Positions 1 through 11,455 are shown, numbered from the stretch's first letter. The stretch: 64,000 bases of DNA from Lutraria lutraria (GCA_964023205.1 OZ026837.1:15167479-15231478), one strand, 5' to 3'. Program-made: numbers and translations. The notes: a model not told the origin generated them from the letters alone.

Positions 1-215
1 AAAAAATAGATATACAAAGTAGGTAATCTATATTATTTTATGACATGTTTTTATAAGTGACATGTGGACGTATGCCAAAATGATATATTTAGCATATAAT
101 TATATTATCAAAAATGAATTAATAATAAATGTCTGTCGTAATTCATCGTTGATAGTAAATGACATGTTATTTGAAGATTAAGACTAAACAGAAGAAATGT
201 ATAAAACGGTATTGT

Positions 216-720
216 CATGCTGTTTGGTCACGTGACTAATATCGATTCCACCTCTTCTAACTGTATTGGGCTGTTATATTTGTATCATGATAAGCACAGA
301 TTTTTATTGGAGTACTATAAAATGAACAACACTCTCGATAGCTTACTAAATCTATTATCATAATGTCAAAGAGGCATATATCTATACAGTGGGCGGAGCT
401 TATCATTTGTCAGAGCTACAGCTCAACTAGTATACATTACATTGGCGGAATCGATAGAAGAACTTCTAAAGTTAAACTTCCGACAGCTCTTCCGTTTGAC
501 CATTCGAAGCGGCCTTATGTAAACAATTTCGTTAAAATATCTTTTTTATTTGTTGTGAGTCATAACAATAGTTTAAAAGGGCAGTTTCAAACGGACATGC
601 TGTTTGGTCACGTGACTAATATCTCTCACCTCCTCTAACTATCGGGCTGAATAGATAGAAGAGTTTCTAACATTCTCTTCCGGCAGCTCTTCCGTTTGAC
701 AAATTGAACCGGCCTTTCGT
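216..720. repeat. Two copies of a ~130-bp block, the first interrupted
   Basis: The block starting gctgtttggtcacgtgac occurs near 218 and again near 599. Its continuation, containing agctcttccgtttgac, occurs near 485 and near 686. In the second copy the two halves are adjacent; in the first they are separated by about 170 bp (about 276-448). This looks like a dispersed repeat duplicated locally, with an insertion in the first copy. No family is recognised. Confidence 0.5.
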
Positions 721-1015
721 TTTGCATTTTCAAGCATATTGATCTTATGCACAATGGTTTTAAATTGAACGATAAAGAACCTCTAATGTTCTTAATACGC
801 ATGATGTCTAGCAAGCCAAACACTTTTAAATTATTCATTGTACACTAGCTTTCATGTTACTTTGTAAAATATTTTATTGATTTACTACTCCATTTAAAAC
901 ACCTAATGAAGCAGATATTTTATGTTCACGGGCTATTATTGACTGAGTAAATATAACGTTAGTTGTATATAATATCAATGTTAACAACTTCTCGAGAAAT
1001 AGAAGCCGCTATGTC

Positions 1016-1591
1016 AAACTGGTTCCCGTTGACTGTATGGGCGCATTCGACATACATACTCGTGCTAACCCGAGTCAACATGGGTATAACTCGAGTGTCA
1101 CTCGGGTAACCCGGGCAATGAATGTCGAGTCACTCGAGTACTACCCTCCTCCAAAAGTCGGAAAAGGCGGGTGATTCATCCGAAGTGATTGACCCTTCAA
1201 ATTCAAAATGACGGCAACTAACGACAGCGTGCTGGATAGCAATGATTTTTATCAAGAATTTTCAGAAAAACTTCATACTCCATACTTATATGGACTGGAC
1301 ACAGTGATCAGTTTATGGATGTATTAATCACATATAGGATAGATCCAGTTATCTTAATTCTTTTAAAACGCCATAATGGCATTAAATAAAGTTGATAAAG
1401 AATTATTGAATAAAATGTCTAGCAATGTCTAATAAAGATTGAAATATACTAAGCATATGCTGTGAAAGAAGTGCTTTTCATATCATCTTAAAAAAATACT
1501 CGATAAGCGTTCGGGCTAAATTTGTTACTCGGAATGCGCCCTATCTGTACAAAGCCTTTGGTGCACTGCAACATTAAACGGGAACCAGTTT
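1016..1591 (+). mobile_element. Mini-MITE with AACTGGTTCC ends, split by an insertion
   Basis: The left half (aaactggttcccgttgac) lies at about 1018-1035 and the right half (tctgtacaaagcc through gggaaccagttta) at about 1544-1591. The same ~70-bp element is uninterrupted in the adjacent tandem array and, in reverse orientation, at 44231-44303. Comparison with those copies shows that the intervening 500 bp is a later insertion. Confidence 0.6.
1038..1541. mobile_element. ~500-bp inverted-repeat element inserted at TA
   Basis: It begins tgggcgcattcg and ends cggaatgcgccc, giving terminal inverted repeats of about 10 bp. It is flanked by TA on both sides (1036-1037 and 1542-1543), as expected for Tc1/mariner-type insertion. 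The inside holds several CTCGAGT/ACTCGAG-like palindromes near 1070-1140 and no credible coding sequence. Confidence 0.55.
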
Positions 1592-1930
1592 ACCGCTATG
1601 CATACACTAAACTGGTTCCCGTAGACTTGTCTGTACAAAGCGTTTGGTGCACTGCAACATGGATCGGAAACCAGTTCATGCATACACTAAACTGGTTCCC
1701 GTAGACTTGTCTGTACAAAGCCTTTGGTGCACTGCAACATGGAACGGTAACCAGTTCATGCATACACTAAACTGGTTCCCGTAGACTTGTATGTACAAAG
1801 CCTTTGGTACACTGCAACATGGAACGGACTCAGTTCATACATACACTAAACTGGTTCCCGTAGACTTGTATGTACAAAGCCTTTGGTGCACTGCAACATG
1901 GAATGGAAACCAGTTCATGCATACAATACG
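1543..1930 (+). repeat. 80-bp tandem array built from the mini-MITE
   Basis: About five head-to-tail copies. The word gtagacttgt recurs at 1621, 1701, 1781 and 1860, a period of 79-80 bp. Each unit is the ~70-bp mini-MITE (aaactggttcccgt to aaccagtt) plus about 10 bp of linker (catgcataca). Short reading frames across it are by-products of the repetition. Confidence 0.8.
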
Positions 1931-2159
1931 AGCGTTTCCGGATAACCAACTTGAGTTACACGAGTCAAACATTTGGGCATGCGCAGCTGGATAACTCTAA
2001 CTGTAGTCTTATCTCGAACATATCGGGTAAGTATCGAGTCGGTTTCAAAATGGCGACCGAAGTTGTAGCAATTTTGATATGCCAAGATAAATTTGACTGC
2101 GACTAGGAGGATGACATTATGCTTGAAAGCTAACAAAACCTAATATTGCACATAACTAA

Positions 2160-2610
2160 TCAGGGGTCCGGGAGAAACCATGTACCGTAAATACAAACCT
2201 GGCGGCACTATAATCACCGGGACAATCCTGAAGGGAGTATGGCAAAACGAATCGATTCGGCTAACAGCCACTGATATTTTAAAATGTTTGATACAACCGG
2301 GGAATACCGGAAACATATTTAAAACCGGCATAATACTTAAAATTCGGAGACAGAACCGAGGCAGTTCCGGGGTTGTATCCGTTGTACCGTGATAATCTCC
2401 AGTGTTCCGGAGATTTGCTAAGCATTCCAAGCACGGTAGACCTGCGGTTAACACCGGCTTAAGATCGGTATATTGGGTACTTTTCATCGCGAAGTAGCGG
2501 GACCAACATCTAGACAATGAAAATGTGGTTAAGGAATTAAATTTTATGCACTAGAAAAAAAACCATCATACCGGTATACCGGTTATTTCTCACCGGGACG
2601 AACCAGGACA
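2160..2610. other. CCGG-rich stretch, unrecognised
   Basis: Unlike its AT-rich surroundings, this stretch contains many ccgg words. Its ends (gtccgggagaaacc near 2166 and ttatttctcaccgggac near 2583) are weakly inverted relative to each other, so it may be an old MITE. A 125-codon minus-strand open frame (2140-2517) has no recognisable domain and is not called. Confidence 0.25.
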
Positions 2611-2994
2611 TGCGCCGTGACAGTAAGAATTCAAATAACTGGCACATCAACCAAACCCTTGCTACCTTGTAGATTGATATTCAAAATCATTAAATGATTA
2701 TATCAAAAGGAATAAATTATCGTTGTAAAAATAGGAAATCTCAAATTAAGTTTTAAAAAGTGCGACTAGTCAGTATTAAGCTGGTATAAATACTCCTATT
2801 TATTTGAATGTACATGTATAACATCATTTTTTTTAATGATCAAATTTATGGGGTTTTTTTGGCGAAATACACACATTCATACCTATCAAATAGCAATGTG
2901 TACCCTATGGTAGAGCTGTGCACTGACCTGTATTCTACTGCTCGGGGTTTGGAGGAACTACTTTCAAAATGGAAATTATAAACAATACATAACG

Positions 2995-3002
2995 TGACGT
3001 CA
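2995..3002. promoter_or_regulatory. CRE-like palindrome TGACGTCA
   Basis: A perfect cAMP-response-element octamer lies 362 bp upstream of the first stathmin-like start codon and outside the duplicated block. No function is shown; it could be chance. Confidence 0.3.
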
Positions 3003-3322
3003 CCGTATGGTACACGTTGGAGCCAAGCGTATGTCAACATTGCGTTTCATTGAATAATTAGTGTTATTGACCAAAGCACAAGAAGAAAATATTATAAAGT
3101 ATGTATTTTAAATAACTAAACATTTTGTTAATAACACACAACCGGTATAGTTGTTTTGACATTTTTAAACCTTCCGCGATACTATATTATTGCGTATGTA
3201 TAATTAGCCAAATGCGGTATAGTATAGAGGTTAAACAAACGTAGTGACATCACGCTATGTATAGAACGATGAAATAGTGGTGGTCTTAACGTCATTCTGA
3301 CGTCCAGACGTTCGGACGTTCA

Positions 3323-3330
3323 TGACGTCA
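3323..3330. promoter_or_regulatory. CRE-like TGACGTCA upstream of stathmin-like gene A
   Basis: A perfect TGACGTCA lies 34 bp upstream of the ATG. The same site is kept in copy B at 11938-11945. A second octamer present in B (11913-11920) is altered here to TGACGTCC. Position close to the start and conservation in both copies make a promoter role plausible, but this is inference. Confidence 0.4.
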
Positions 3331-3363
3331 CACTTGGAGACGCCGTTAACATAAACAGTAACG

Positions 3364-6300
3364 ATGGCGCGTGGGAACAAGAAACCCACGATTATTCAAG
3401 TTAAATCGGCACCAGCGAATGGTGTTTTTAACTTCATAAATCTGTCATTAAAAGTGAACGAAAATGTTTTCAAACCTGAAATGCTGTCAAAAGTAGTTAG
3501 TCTATCACCAGAGTTTGATGAAAAGGAAACAGGACGTCTTGATGTTATCTCTGCCTTGGCAACAAAGGAAACTGCACTAGATTACGTGCAAGCTATGCAA
3601 CAAATATCTCCACGTTCGGAAGACAAAAAGAAAATCATAGAAGATAAATTCATAGAAGTTCAGCTGAAAACATCAGGCGCAGCTGATAACACAGCCGATG
3701 TCTTAGAACCTGATTTGATGGTTGTGGGTCAGGCTTTTGGGGAAGCTAAAGTAGAGATCCAGACAAAGAAGGAGAAAAGGAAGAAGAAAAAGAAAAAGGT
3801 AAAATTGCTTGCTATATAAGTCGAACTAAGTAAAGCTTATATAAATGGACAGAAGAAATGTGAAGACAAATCTTTTCTCTTTTTTCGCTACCGTGATAAT
3901 ATTGATCATCATACTAATTGATATGTTATCTATTTAAATTTGTTTATTTATTACCTTTGTACTTATTTTGTTAAGTATTACCGGATTATCATGATAATAA
4001 TATTCATACCATTATAATTTGTTTATCTATCGTTACATGGTTTCAATTTTTTACTGTAATATTTACCTTTAATAATTTTACAATCTCAATTTGTATATTC
4101 AGTAATATATATTTGTTCGAACAATGTAACTCTATATGCTCATTTTGTGTAATATATTTCCTATGTACCATATTTTTAGAAATAGTTAAAATATGAATTA
4201 TAATAAATACATAAATAAACATGAGATAAATGTTTGTCAGTGAATAGTTGATTAATTAATTCGTTCATTTGTTGATTTGTTTGCTACATAGAAACTAAGG
4301 AAGAATAAAGTCAGCTCTGGCTCGGAGACTGCAGAACAAGAGAAAAAGGCTGAAAGACCAGCAAAGCCTGAACCAGTGGAGAAGACAGAATCAAAAGATA
4401 ATGGTAATAACAAGACAGAGTTACGTAAGCTGAAGAATGTTGGTTGCTTTGGATTTATTTCTACATGGCTTGCAAAGAGAAAAGAAAAAAGACGAGAGAA
4501 GAAACGAAGAGCAATTCAAGCCAGAAAGACAAAGTCTCCAGAATCTTTAGGTTAGTATGTTGGCGTTAGTACATCTATCTCCTTGTTAGCTTCAGTATTC
4601 GGGTCTGCATCAACTACATGTAAATAAAGAATTTCACGTCATTTGCCTCGTAAATACATCAGAGGATGCACTAAACATTTACAAATCTATAATTTTTCAT
4701 CCATAAAATGAAAATGAAACAAGTTGTTTCGGAGGACAGACAGAGGTAATGTGTCGTTAAAAGAATACTAGTATTTAAGCTTTTGGAACTTTCGATGAGT
4801 CGCAAAGAAGGTTACAGCAAAGTGCAAGCGGCAGCAGGATCGCTGATATCAGAAACTTTAAATGTCAATTCCCTGCTTTTATTAAGAATAACATGTGTTT
4901 TGTTTCCTGCTTTTACACATTAAGTGTACTTGTATGTTTTGTTCATGACTTTCTGTATCTCATCAATGATTTATTTTCAGTGGTATATGAACACAGGAAA
5001 GCTAAAGGTGGTGAAGCATTCATTGTGGAAGTAGACAGCCGTCCTATGAACAAGTCAGTGCTGCCACCTATCAGCAGACGTCCTGGACCGGTAAGTGGAT
5101 AATGTTTCACTATTTCACAGAAACATTCACACATAATTTATACGAATCTTATACTTTAGTATTCCTTGGAAGATGTATCATTTTAACATCTACTTTTATT
5201 GTCGTAGAAATTCAACAAATTTATACATAAGACTGTCTTGTAAAGTAAATCAGACCCAAGTCTTTTTATGAGATCGTGTGCAAAAATACTGTAAGAATTG
5301 TTGAAGAATGTTTTCCTTTATAAAGATTTCATCATATCTTTTATTCAGTTTTGAATTCTACCAGGATTGTATTTCAAATAATTATTTTTTTTTTTTTCAT
5401 AGATTCGTATGTCCACTGATCAGAAATTAGAGAGTGCTGAGAATAATAGAGCTGACCACATTAACAAGAAAAGAGAGGCAGCACGTGCTCACTCTAGATT
5501 AGTGTAAGTATTGACTGGTTTACACTCCATATTAGTGTAAGTAATGACTAGTTAACACTCTAGATTAGTGTAAGTATTGACTGGTTTACATTCTAGATTA
5601 GTGTAAGTATTGACTAGTTAACACTCTAGATAGATGTAAGTATTGATTGGTTTACACTCCAGATTAGTGTAAGTATTGACTAGTTTACACTCTAAATTAG
5701 TGTAAGTATTGACTGGTTTACACTCTAGATTAGTGTAAATATTGACTAGTTTACACTCTAGATTTGTAATAGTATACTAGTTTACACTCAAATTAGTTTA
5801 AGTATTGTCTGGTTTACACTCTAGATTAGTATAAATATTGACTGGTTTACACTCTAGATTTGTCTAAGTATTGACTAGTTTACACTCTAGATTTGTAAAT
5901 GTATACTAGTTTACACTCTAGATTAGTGTAAGTTTTGACTGATTTACACTCTAGATTAGAGTAAGTATTGACTGGTTTCACTTGGATCCGATGTTTCTAC
6001 TGTATTCGATGATCAGTTTAATCAAAGCACTGAAAGGATATTTGTTGACAGGCCGTGAAAGTTCTAAACAATCCATTTGCCCGTTGCCCGAAACATTGAA
6101 ATAAACCCGTAATCAAAATCTCACATTTTCCATAATTGTTGAAATGTGACATATTGTTCTGAGTGCCTGAAGTATCTGAAACTGTACATAATGACTGGTG
6201 TGATTTTTTTCTCATGGACAGAAAATTGATATTTGTATCATTGTGAAAACTGGTCTTCTACTCAAACATTTCAGAGTGAGTCCAAACGTGATTTAATTTG

Positions 6301-6620
6301 AATTTCGTTTTAAATGAACTTGTTTTTCATATTTCAGTCGAGAAGTCGCTGATAGACGGGCTCAAAATGAAGATAACTTCAAGCAAGCCACACTTATGAA
6401 AATGATAGAAAAGGATAACAATGCCTTCAGAGCAATGAGCCGCTTAGAATATGCCAGGAACAAGCGATGCCAGTCAAGATGTACCTCCAGAATGGAGAGT
6501 ATTCCAGACATGTTCCCCACCCACATCGCCATGGTTCCACCATTTCGTCTACCACCTTTGACAAGAGACAAGGCTACAGACAACACCACTGAGCCTGAAA
6601 ATAAACACACTAATAACTAA
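3364..6620 (+). CDS. Stathmin-like protein, copy A (5 exons, 395 aa)
   Basis: Exons 3364-3798, 4292-4550, 4981-5090, 5403-5503 and 6338-6620 join in frame through GT-AG introns (1188 nt). Residues 1-145 are an unrecognised region ending in a lysine run. Residues 146-231 are Lys/Arg-rich and contain NVGCFGFISTW, which recalls the cysteine-bearing membrane-targeting segment of neuronal stathmins. Residues 237-350 resemble the stathmin domain: GGEAFIVEVD compares with the stathmin GQAFELIL segment, and KLESAENNR starts a long charged helix, compare KLEAAEERR. Stathmins bind tubulin dimers and promote microtubule depolymerisation; that role here is inferred. The protein is longer than typical stathmins (about 150-220 aa). 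The ATG in ACGATGGCG follows an in-block CRE-like site. Intron 4 carries a minisatellite made from its own splice donor. A paralogue with 9 amino-acid changes lies 8.6 kb downstream. The exon structure is strong; the family call is moderate. Confidence 0.75.
5490..5985 (+). repeat. 33-bp minisatellite from the exon 4 donor, copy A
   Basis: About 14 degenerate units with consensus gtaagtattgactggttt followed by acactctagattagt. The last 14 coding bases of exon 4 (CACTCTAGATTAGT) and the intron donor gtaagtattg are the first unit, so the array repeats an exon-intron junction. Several units keep a complete agt|gtaagt donor. The period of 33 bp is a multiple of three. Confidence 0.9.
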
Positions 6621-6829
6621 ATGATTTCATGGACTGACTAAACATCAATACGATTTAAAATCTTACCAATCAAAGATCAGTTTTTATTTTTAAATCATTT
6701 TTTAAAATCATTTCCATTTGTCTATACTAATTAAAAATATTTTTTTGCATGAAACTTCGAGTAAAATCGGAAATAATTAAGTCTAATTAAGTTCATCAGA
6801 TTTTTTGCCATTACCTCATGCTGATACCT

Positions 6830-9040
6830 AATCATTTTTGTTCATTCAAGTTCATACCAATCATTTTTTGTTCATTCATTTTGATACAAGTCATCTAATC
6901 ATTTTTGTTCATTCATTTTGATACCTAATTATCTTTGTTCATTCATGTTTATACCAATCATCTAATCATTTTTCTTCATTCATGTCTATACCAATCATTT
7001 TTGTTCATTCATGTTTATACCAATCATCTTTGATCATTCATGTTTATACCAATCATCTTTGTTCATTCATGTCTATACCAATCATCTTTGTTCATTCATG
7101 TTTATACCAATCATCTTTGATCATTCATGTTTATACCAATCATCTAATCATTTTTCTTCATTCCTGTTTATACCAATCATCTAATCATTTTTCTTCATTC
7201 ATGTTTATACCAATCATCTTTGTTCATTCATGCTTATACCAATCATCTAATCATTTTTGTTCATTCATGTTTATACCAATCATCTTTGATTATTCATGTT
7301 TATACCAATCATCTTTGTATATTCATGTTTATACCAATCATCTTTGTTCATTCATGTTTATACCAATCATCTTTGTTCATTCATGTTTATACCAATCATT
7401 TTTGTTCATTCATGTTTATACCAATCATTTTTGTTCATTCATGTTCATACCAATCATTTTTGTTCATTCATGTTTGTACCAGTCATTTTTCTTCATTCAT
7501 GTTTATACCAATCATTTTTGTTCATTCATGTTTATACCAATCATTTTTGTTCATTCATGTTTATACCAATCATCTTTGATCATTCATGTTTATACCAATC
7601 ATTTTTTATCATTCATGTTGATACCAATCATTTTTGTTCATTCATGTTTATACCAATCATTTTTGTTCATTTATGTTTATACCAATCATTTTTGTTCATT
7701 CATGTTTATACCAATCATCTTTGATCATTCATGTTTATACCAATCATTTTTTATCATTCATGTTTATACCTGTCATTTTTTTCATTCATGTTTATACCAA
7801 TCATTTTTGTTCATTCATGTTTATACCAATCATCTTTGATCATTCATGTTTATACCAATCATTTTTTATCATTCATGTTTATACCTGTCATTTTTTTCAT
7901 TCATGTTTATACCAATCATTTTTGTTCATTCATGTTTATACCAATCATTTTTGTTCATTCATGTTTATACCAATCATTTTTGTTCATTCATGTTTATACC
8001 AATCATTTTTGTTCATTCATGTTTATACCAATCATCTTTGATCATTCATGTTTATACCAATCATTTTTGATCATTCATGTTGATACCAATCATTTTTGTT
8101 CATTCATGTTCATACCAATCATTTTTGTTCATTCATGTTTATACCAATCATCTTTGATCATTCATGTTTATACCAATCATCTTTGTTCATTCATGTTTAT
8201 ACCAATCATCTTTGTTCATTCATGTTTATACCAATCATTTTTGTTCATTCATGTTTATACCAATCATCTTTGATCATTCATGTTTATACCAATCATTTTT
8301 GATCATTCATGTTGATACCAATCATTTTTGTTCATTCATGTTTATACCAATCATTTTTGTTCATTCATGTTTATACCAATCATCTTTGATCATTCATGTT
8401 TATACCAATCATCTTTGTTCATTCATGTTTATACCAATCATCTTTGATCATTCATGTTTATACCAATCATTTTTGTTCATTCATGTTTATACCAATCATC
8501 TTTGTTCATTCATGTTTATACCAATCATTTTTGTTCATTCATGTTTATACCAATCATCTTTGATCATTCATGTTTATACCTATCATTTTTTTCATTCATG
8601 TTTATACCAATCATTTTTGTTCATTCATGTTTATACCAGTCATTTTTGTTCATTCATGTTTATACCAATCATTTTTATTCATTCATGTTTATACCAATCA
8701 TTTTTCTTCATTCATGTTAATACCAGTCATTTTTCTTCATTCATGTTCATACCAATCATTTTTCTTCATTCATGTTTATACCAATCATTTTTGTTCATTC
8801 ATGTTTATACCAATCATTTTTGTTCATTCATGTTTATACCAATCATTTTTCTTCATTCATGTTTATACCAATCATTTTTCTTCATTCATGTTTATACCAA
8901 TCATTTTTGTTCATTCATGTTTGGACCAGTCATTTTTGTTCATTCATGTTTGGACCAGTCATTTGTCTTCATTCATGTTTAGACTAATCATTTTTCTTCA
9001 TTCATGTTTATGCCAGTCATTTTTCTTCAATCGTTTTTTG
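6830..9040 (+). repeat. 29-bp minisatellite 3' of gene A (~75 units)
   Basis: The unit is ttcattcatgtttatacc followed by aatcatttttg, with variants ctttgatc, ctttgttc and ttttcttc at the end. It starts about 210 bp after the stop codon in degenerate units and ends near 9040. Because 29 is not a multiple of three and the unit lacks stops, all three plus-strand frames tend to be open and encode the same 29-residue periodic peptide. These open frames are not genes. Repeated blocks (for example around 7705-7790 and 7825-7905) show higher-order expansion. Confidence 0.92.
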
Positions 9041-9999
9041 TCATTCCCTCTTGTTTTTTAGTGGTGTTTAGTCAGTCCAGAAATGTACGGTAAAGTTTAT
9101 TTCAAAATTTCATTGGAAGATATGAAATATACCCTGAAGAAAATATCGTTGTTGTTGTTTCTAATTATGTTTTTGTTTCAAAATGCATGTCACAAAGTTA
9201 AACTCGAAATTAACAATCAGAAATTCGGAATTACTAATATAACTAAAGGAACTGAAAATTTTTAATATGAAAGAAAAAGATCCTTAAATTTTAACTTGCA
9301 GTAAAATCCAAAGTATGAACATAGTTGGGGATTTCTCGGAACTAATTTATATCAGAAAGTCTTTTTCAACTTACCTACCATACTTTGGGTCAAGCTACCC
9401 AACACACGACTATCTTTTCTAGTATTACTCAAATACCATGTTTGATTAAAAGCTCATTTGGTGACTTGGAAAATATATTCATAAACATAGAAAAAAATTG
9501 GGTAGTAAACAAAATTTCTCGGTTAGCATGTACAAACGTCATTTTTGTGACGTAGACAAAACTAGGGGTTGAATCATGTAGACAGGACAAAAATTATGGC
9601 GTTCTGTTGACTTTGTATAGACAGTCAACGGGAACCAGTTTAACACTACAACTTGAAGAAAGATAACCCCGGTATTACGATAAATAAATCACACGAGTTC
9701 TCTCCCTTTGGTTCGGATTATCTGGACCGTTATTTCATTGCTGTTACTTAGCTGAAATATTCTTGTGCCATCACACAATTTATACGCACAATTAATGATT
9801 GAAAAAAAAATGCTTGAATATTTTCAACGCTAGCAAGTAAATTCTTTTTGTCTAGGTCCAATGTTGCGAGTTATTAAAATACATGTAAGTGATGATTGTT
9901 TTTATTGCTTATTATCTTTGTACAAGACTTCGGATAACAGGTGTGAAAATACCGATTAGAATGACTGTGGGGACATGTATATCACTTGGTTTTATAGCC
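9041..9999. other. 3' flank of copy A, no gene called
   Basis: This holds a 60-codon open frame (9083-9265) that is also present in copy B (17437-17619) with three replacement and two silent changes, which gives no sign of constraint. A mini-MITE remnant (gtcaacgggaaccagttta, about 9627-9645) marks the end of strong similarity to copy B. Confidence 0.4.
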
Positions 10000-10142
10000 A
10001 TGGTTTTCGGATAACACGATTCGGATAATCGAGGTTATTTACCTTGAAATATATAGAGGGCAAACTCGGGACCGAAAATTCATTTCGGATAAAACTTTGT
10101 TTTCGAATAATCCGAGTTCGGATAAGCGAGGTTTTACTGTAA
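10000..10142 (+). mobile_element. pogo/Tigger-like MITE with cggataatcgagg ends
   Basis: It shows ttcggataacacgattcgg on the left and gttcggataagcgaggtttt followed by actgta on the right. The same element is at 37485-37648 and, reversed, at 51509-51690. The terminal pattern cagtaaaacctcg...ttatccga resembles the ends of Tigger/pogo-derived elements. No transposase is present. Confidence 0.6.
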
Positions 10143-10478
10143 GGACATGTGTGTTGTGAAACATACATTTATTTATAAGTCACACCACCCGTGTCCTAGT
10201 TATGTAGCATAACGAATAACTGGTTGAGAAAAAGAAATACAATTTAGAATTCAAATGCCTAAGAGTATAGTGTTTGCATTCGCTATAAATGATGATCGGA
10301 TCCGGCACTGCGCCTCACACTGAACCAATTGTTGATAAGTAAATTAAGTCACTTCAAGATTGTTAGTCTCACTGCATTTATCAGAACCTCATAAATCGTT
10401 TTTTACACATTATAATCATTTTAATGCTCATCACCACACTTTCTTATCCAGTCAGTGACAAAGATATTTTAAACTGTA

Positions 10479-11453
10479 GACAGGCCGGAACAGTACGCGG
10501 ACACTTTCCCCCATATGTAACTATTTCGTGTAATTGAGGTCGTGTTTCAAATCATCCAGTCTATGTAGTTTTGAAGATGAATCCTTGTTTAGAAATTATA
10601 CAGGAACTTAAGATTGTAAACAATGCACTACGCATGCGCAGTCAGGCATCGCGGCAGGTACAGTCACGGCTCAAAATTATTGTACAATTTAACCAGTACG
10701 CGGACACCCGTTTATATAGACGTCAAAATGGTCAAATAAAGTAAACTCACCTGAAAATGTTTTTTTGTGTATTTATTTCATTTACACATGAAAATTAAAA
10801 GAAAATATATTTTCTATAATAAAAAAATTAACATGTTTAAAGCATTGAGTGCAATACGTCAATTCATGTATTCTTCTTTACAAAAACCATGCAGAACTCT
10901 CCTACAGTTTAGTTTGTACTTTACAGAAATGAGTATTTATCTAGATTTACTTATTTCTATAAGTTTGTAGCTTACGGGAGTTAAGGACGTCAAAATAAAA
11001 TTATATAATGGAAAGCAAAAACATTTGGAAGGTACCTGTAGTCACATGGTTCAAGCACCAAAGCGATAAAGATGCGAATGTTGCTGAGTTAAATTATGTG
11101 TCGCAAGATCGATTGTGTATATCAGGTTTTTTGTTTACTAAAAAGTCTACTCAAGTGAGATTGTCTCGTATTTATTAAATACGTATTATCTTAATCAGTG
11201 GTGATTTTTTTAGCCATTTACACAAGGACTTACATATTTTTACAAATATCAATTTATTTTGTTTATATCGTCTGCTGATCAGTACAAACAGGAAGTGTAA
11301 ACAGAATATGTATCATACCGGAAGAAAGGTAAGTTTGCTGCGATTATAGGTAAGTAATATCGGTATCGTACAGGATGTTTTAAATCTTTTAAAACTCGCC
11401 GAATACGAGGGTGTCCACGTACTGGTGGCGTCCGCGTACTGTTCCGGTCTGTC
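10479..11453. mobile_element. 975-bp MITE with 24-bp inverted ends and TA target duplication
   Basis: The left end is gacaggccggaacagtacgc and the right end is its inverted counterpart (gcgtactgttccggtctgtc), matching over about 24 bp with one mismatch. TA flanks both sides (10477-10478 and 11454-11455). A second inverted pair (ccagtacgcggacacccg near 10694 and gggtgtccacgtactgg near 11410) lies inside. No transposase frame is seen. It sits between the duplicated genes and interrupts an older dispersed repeat that also occurs at about 18283-18720. Confidence 0.8.
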
Positions 11454-11455
11454 TA

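Larger units (their letters stand above)
3255..9720 (+). repeat. Segmental duplication, copy A
   Basis: From ctatgtatagaacg at 3255 to about 9720 (ctccctttggttc) the sequence is nearly identical, apart from minisatellite lengths and small indels, to 11870-18076. The 5' offset is exactly 8615 bp through exon 1. The block carries a whole gene, its near-upstream region and the 3' array. Both copies end in a mini-MITE remnant (tgggaacca or cgggaaccagttta near 9625 and 18000). Confidence 0.9.

Noticed and set aside
2140..2517. 125-codon minus-strand open frame
   Set aside because: No recognisable domain, and it lies in a CCGG-rich repeat-like stretch where stops are naturally rarer.
6982..8982. 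Long open frames (up to 285 codons) with MFIPIIFVHSCLYQS repeats
   Set aside because: They come from a 29-bp tandem repeat that lacks stops in all plus-strand frames; the same peptide appears in each frame and no start or splice context supports a gene.
7000..9000. CRISPR-like array of ~29-bp repeats
   Set aside because: Repeats are contiguous with no unique spacers, the sequence is an intron-containing animal genome, and there are no cas genes.
9083..9265. 60-codon frame conserved in both duplicates (also 17437-17619)
   Set aside because: Three of five differences change amino acids, which fits neutral drift; conservation follows from the recent duplication.
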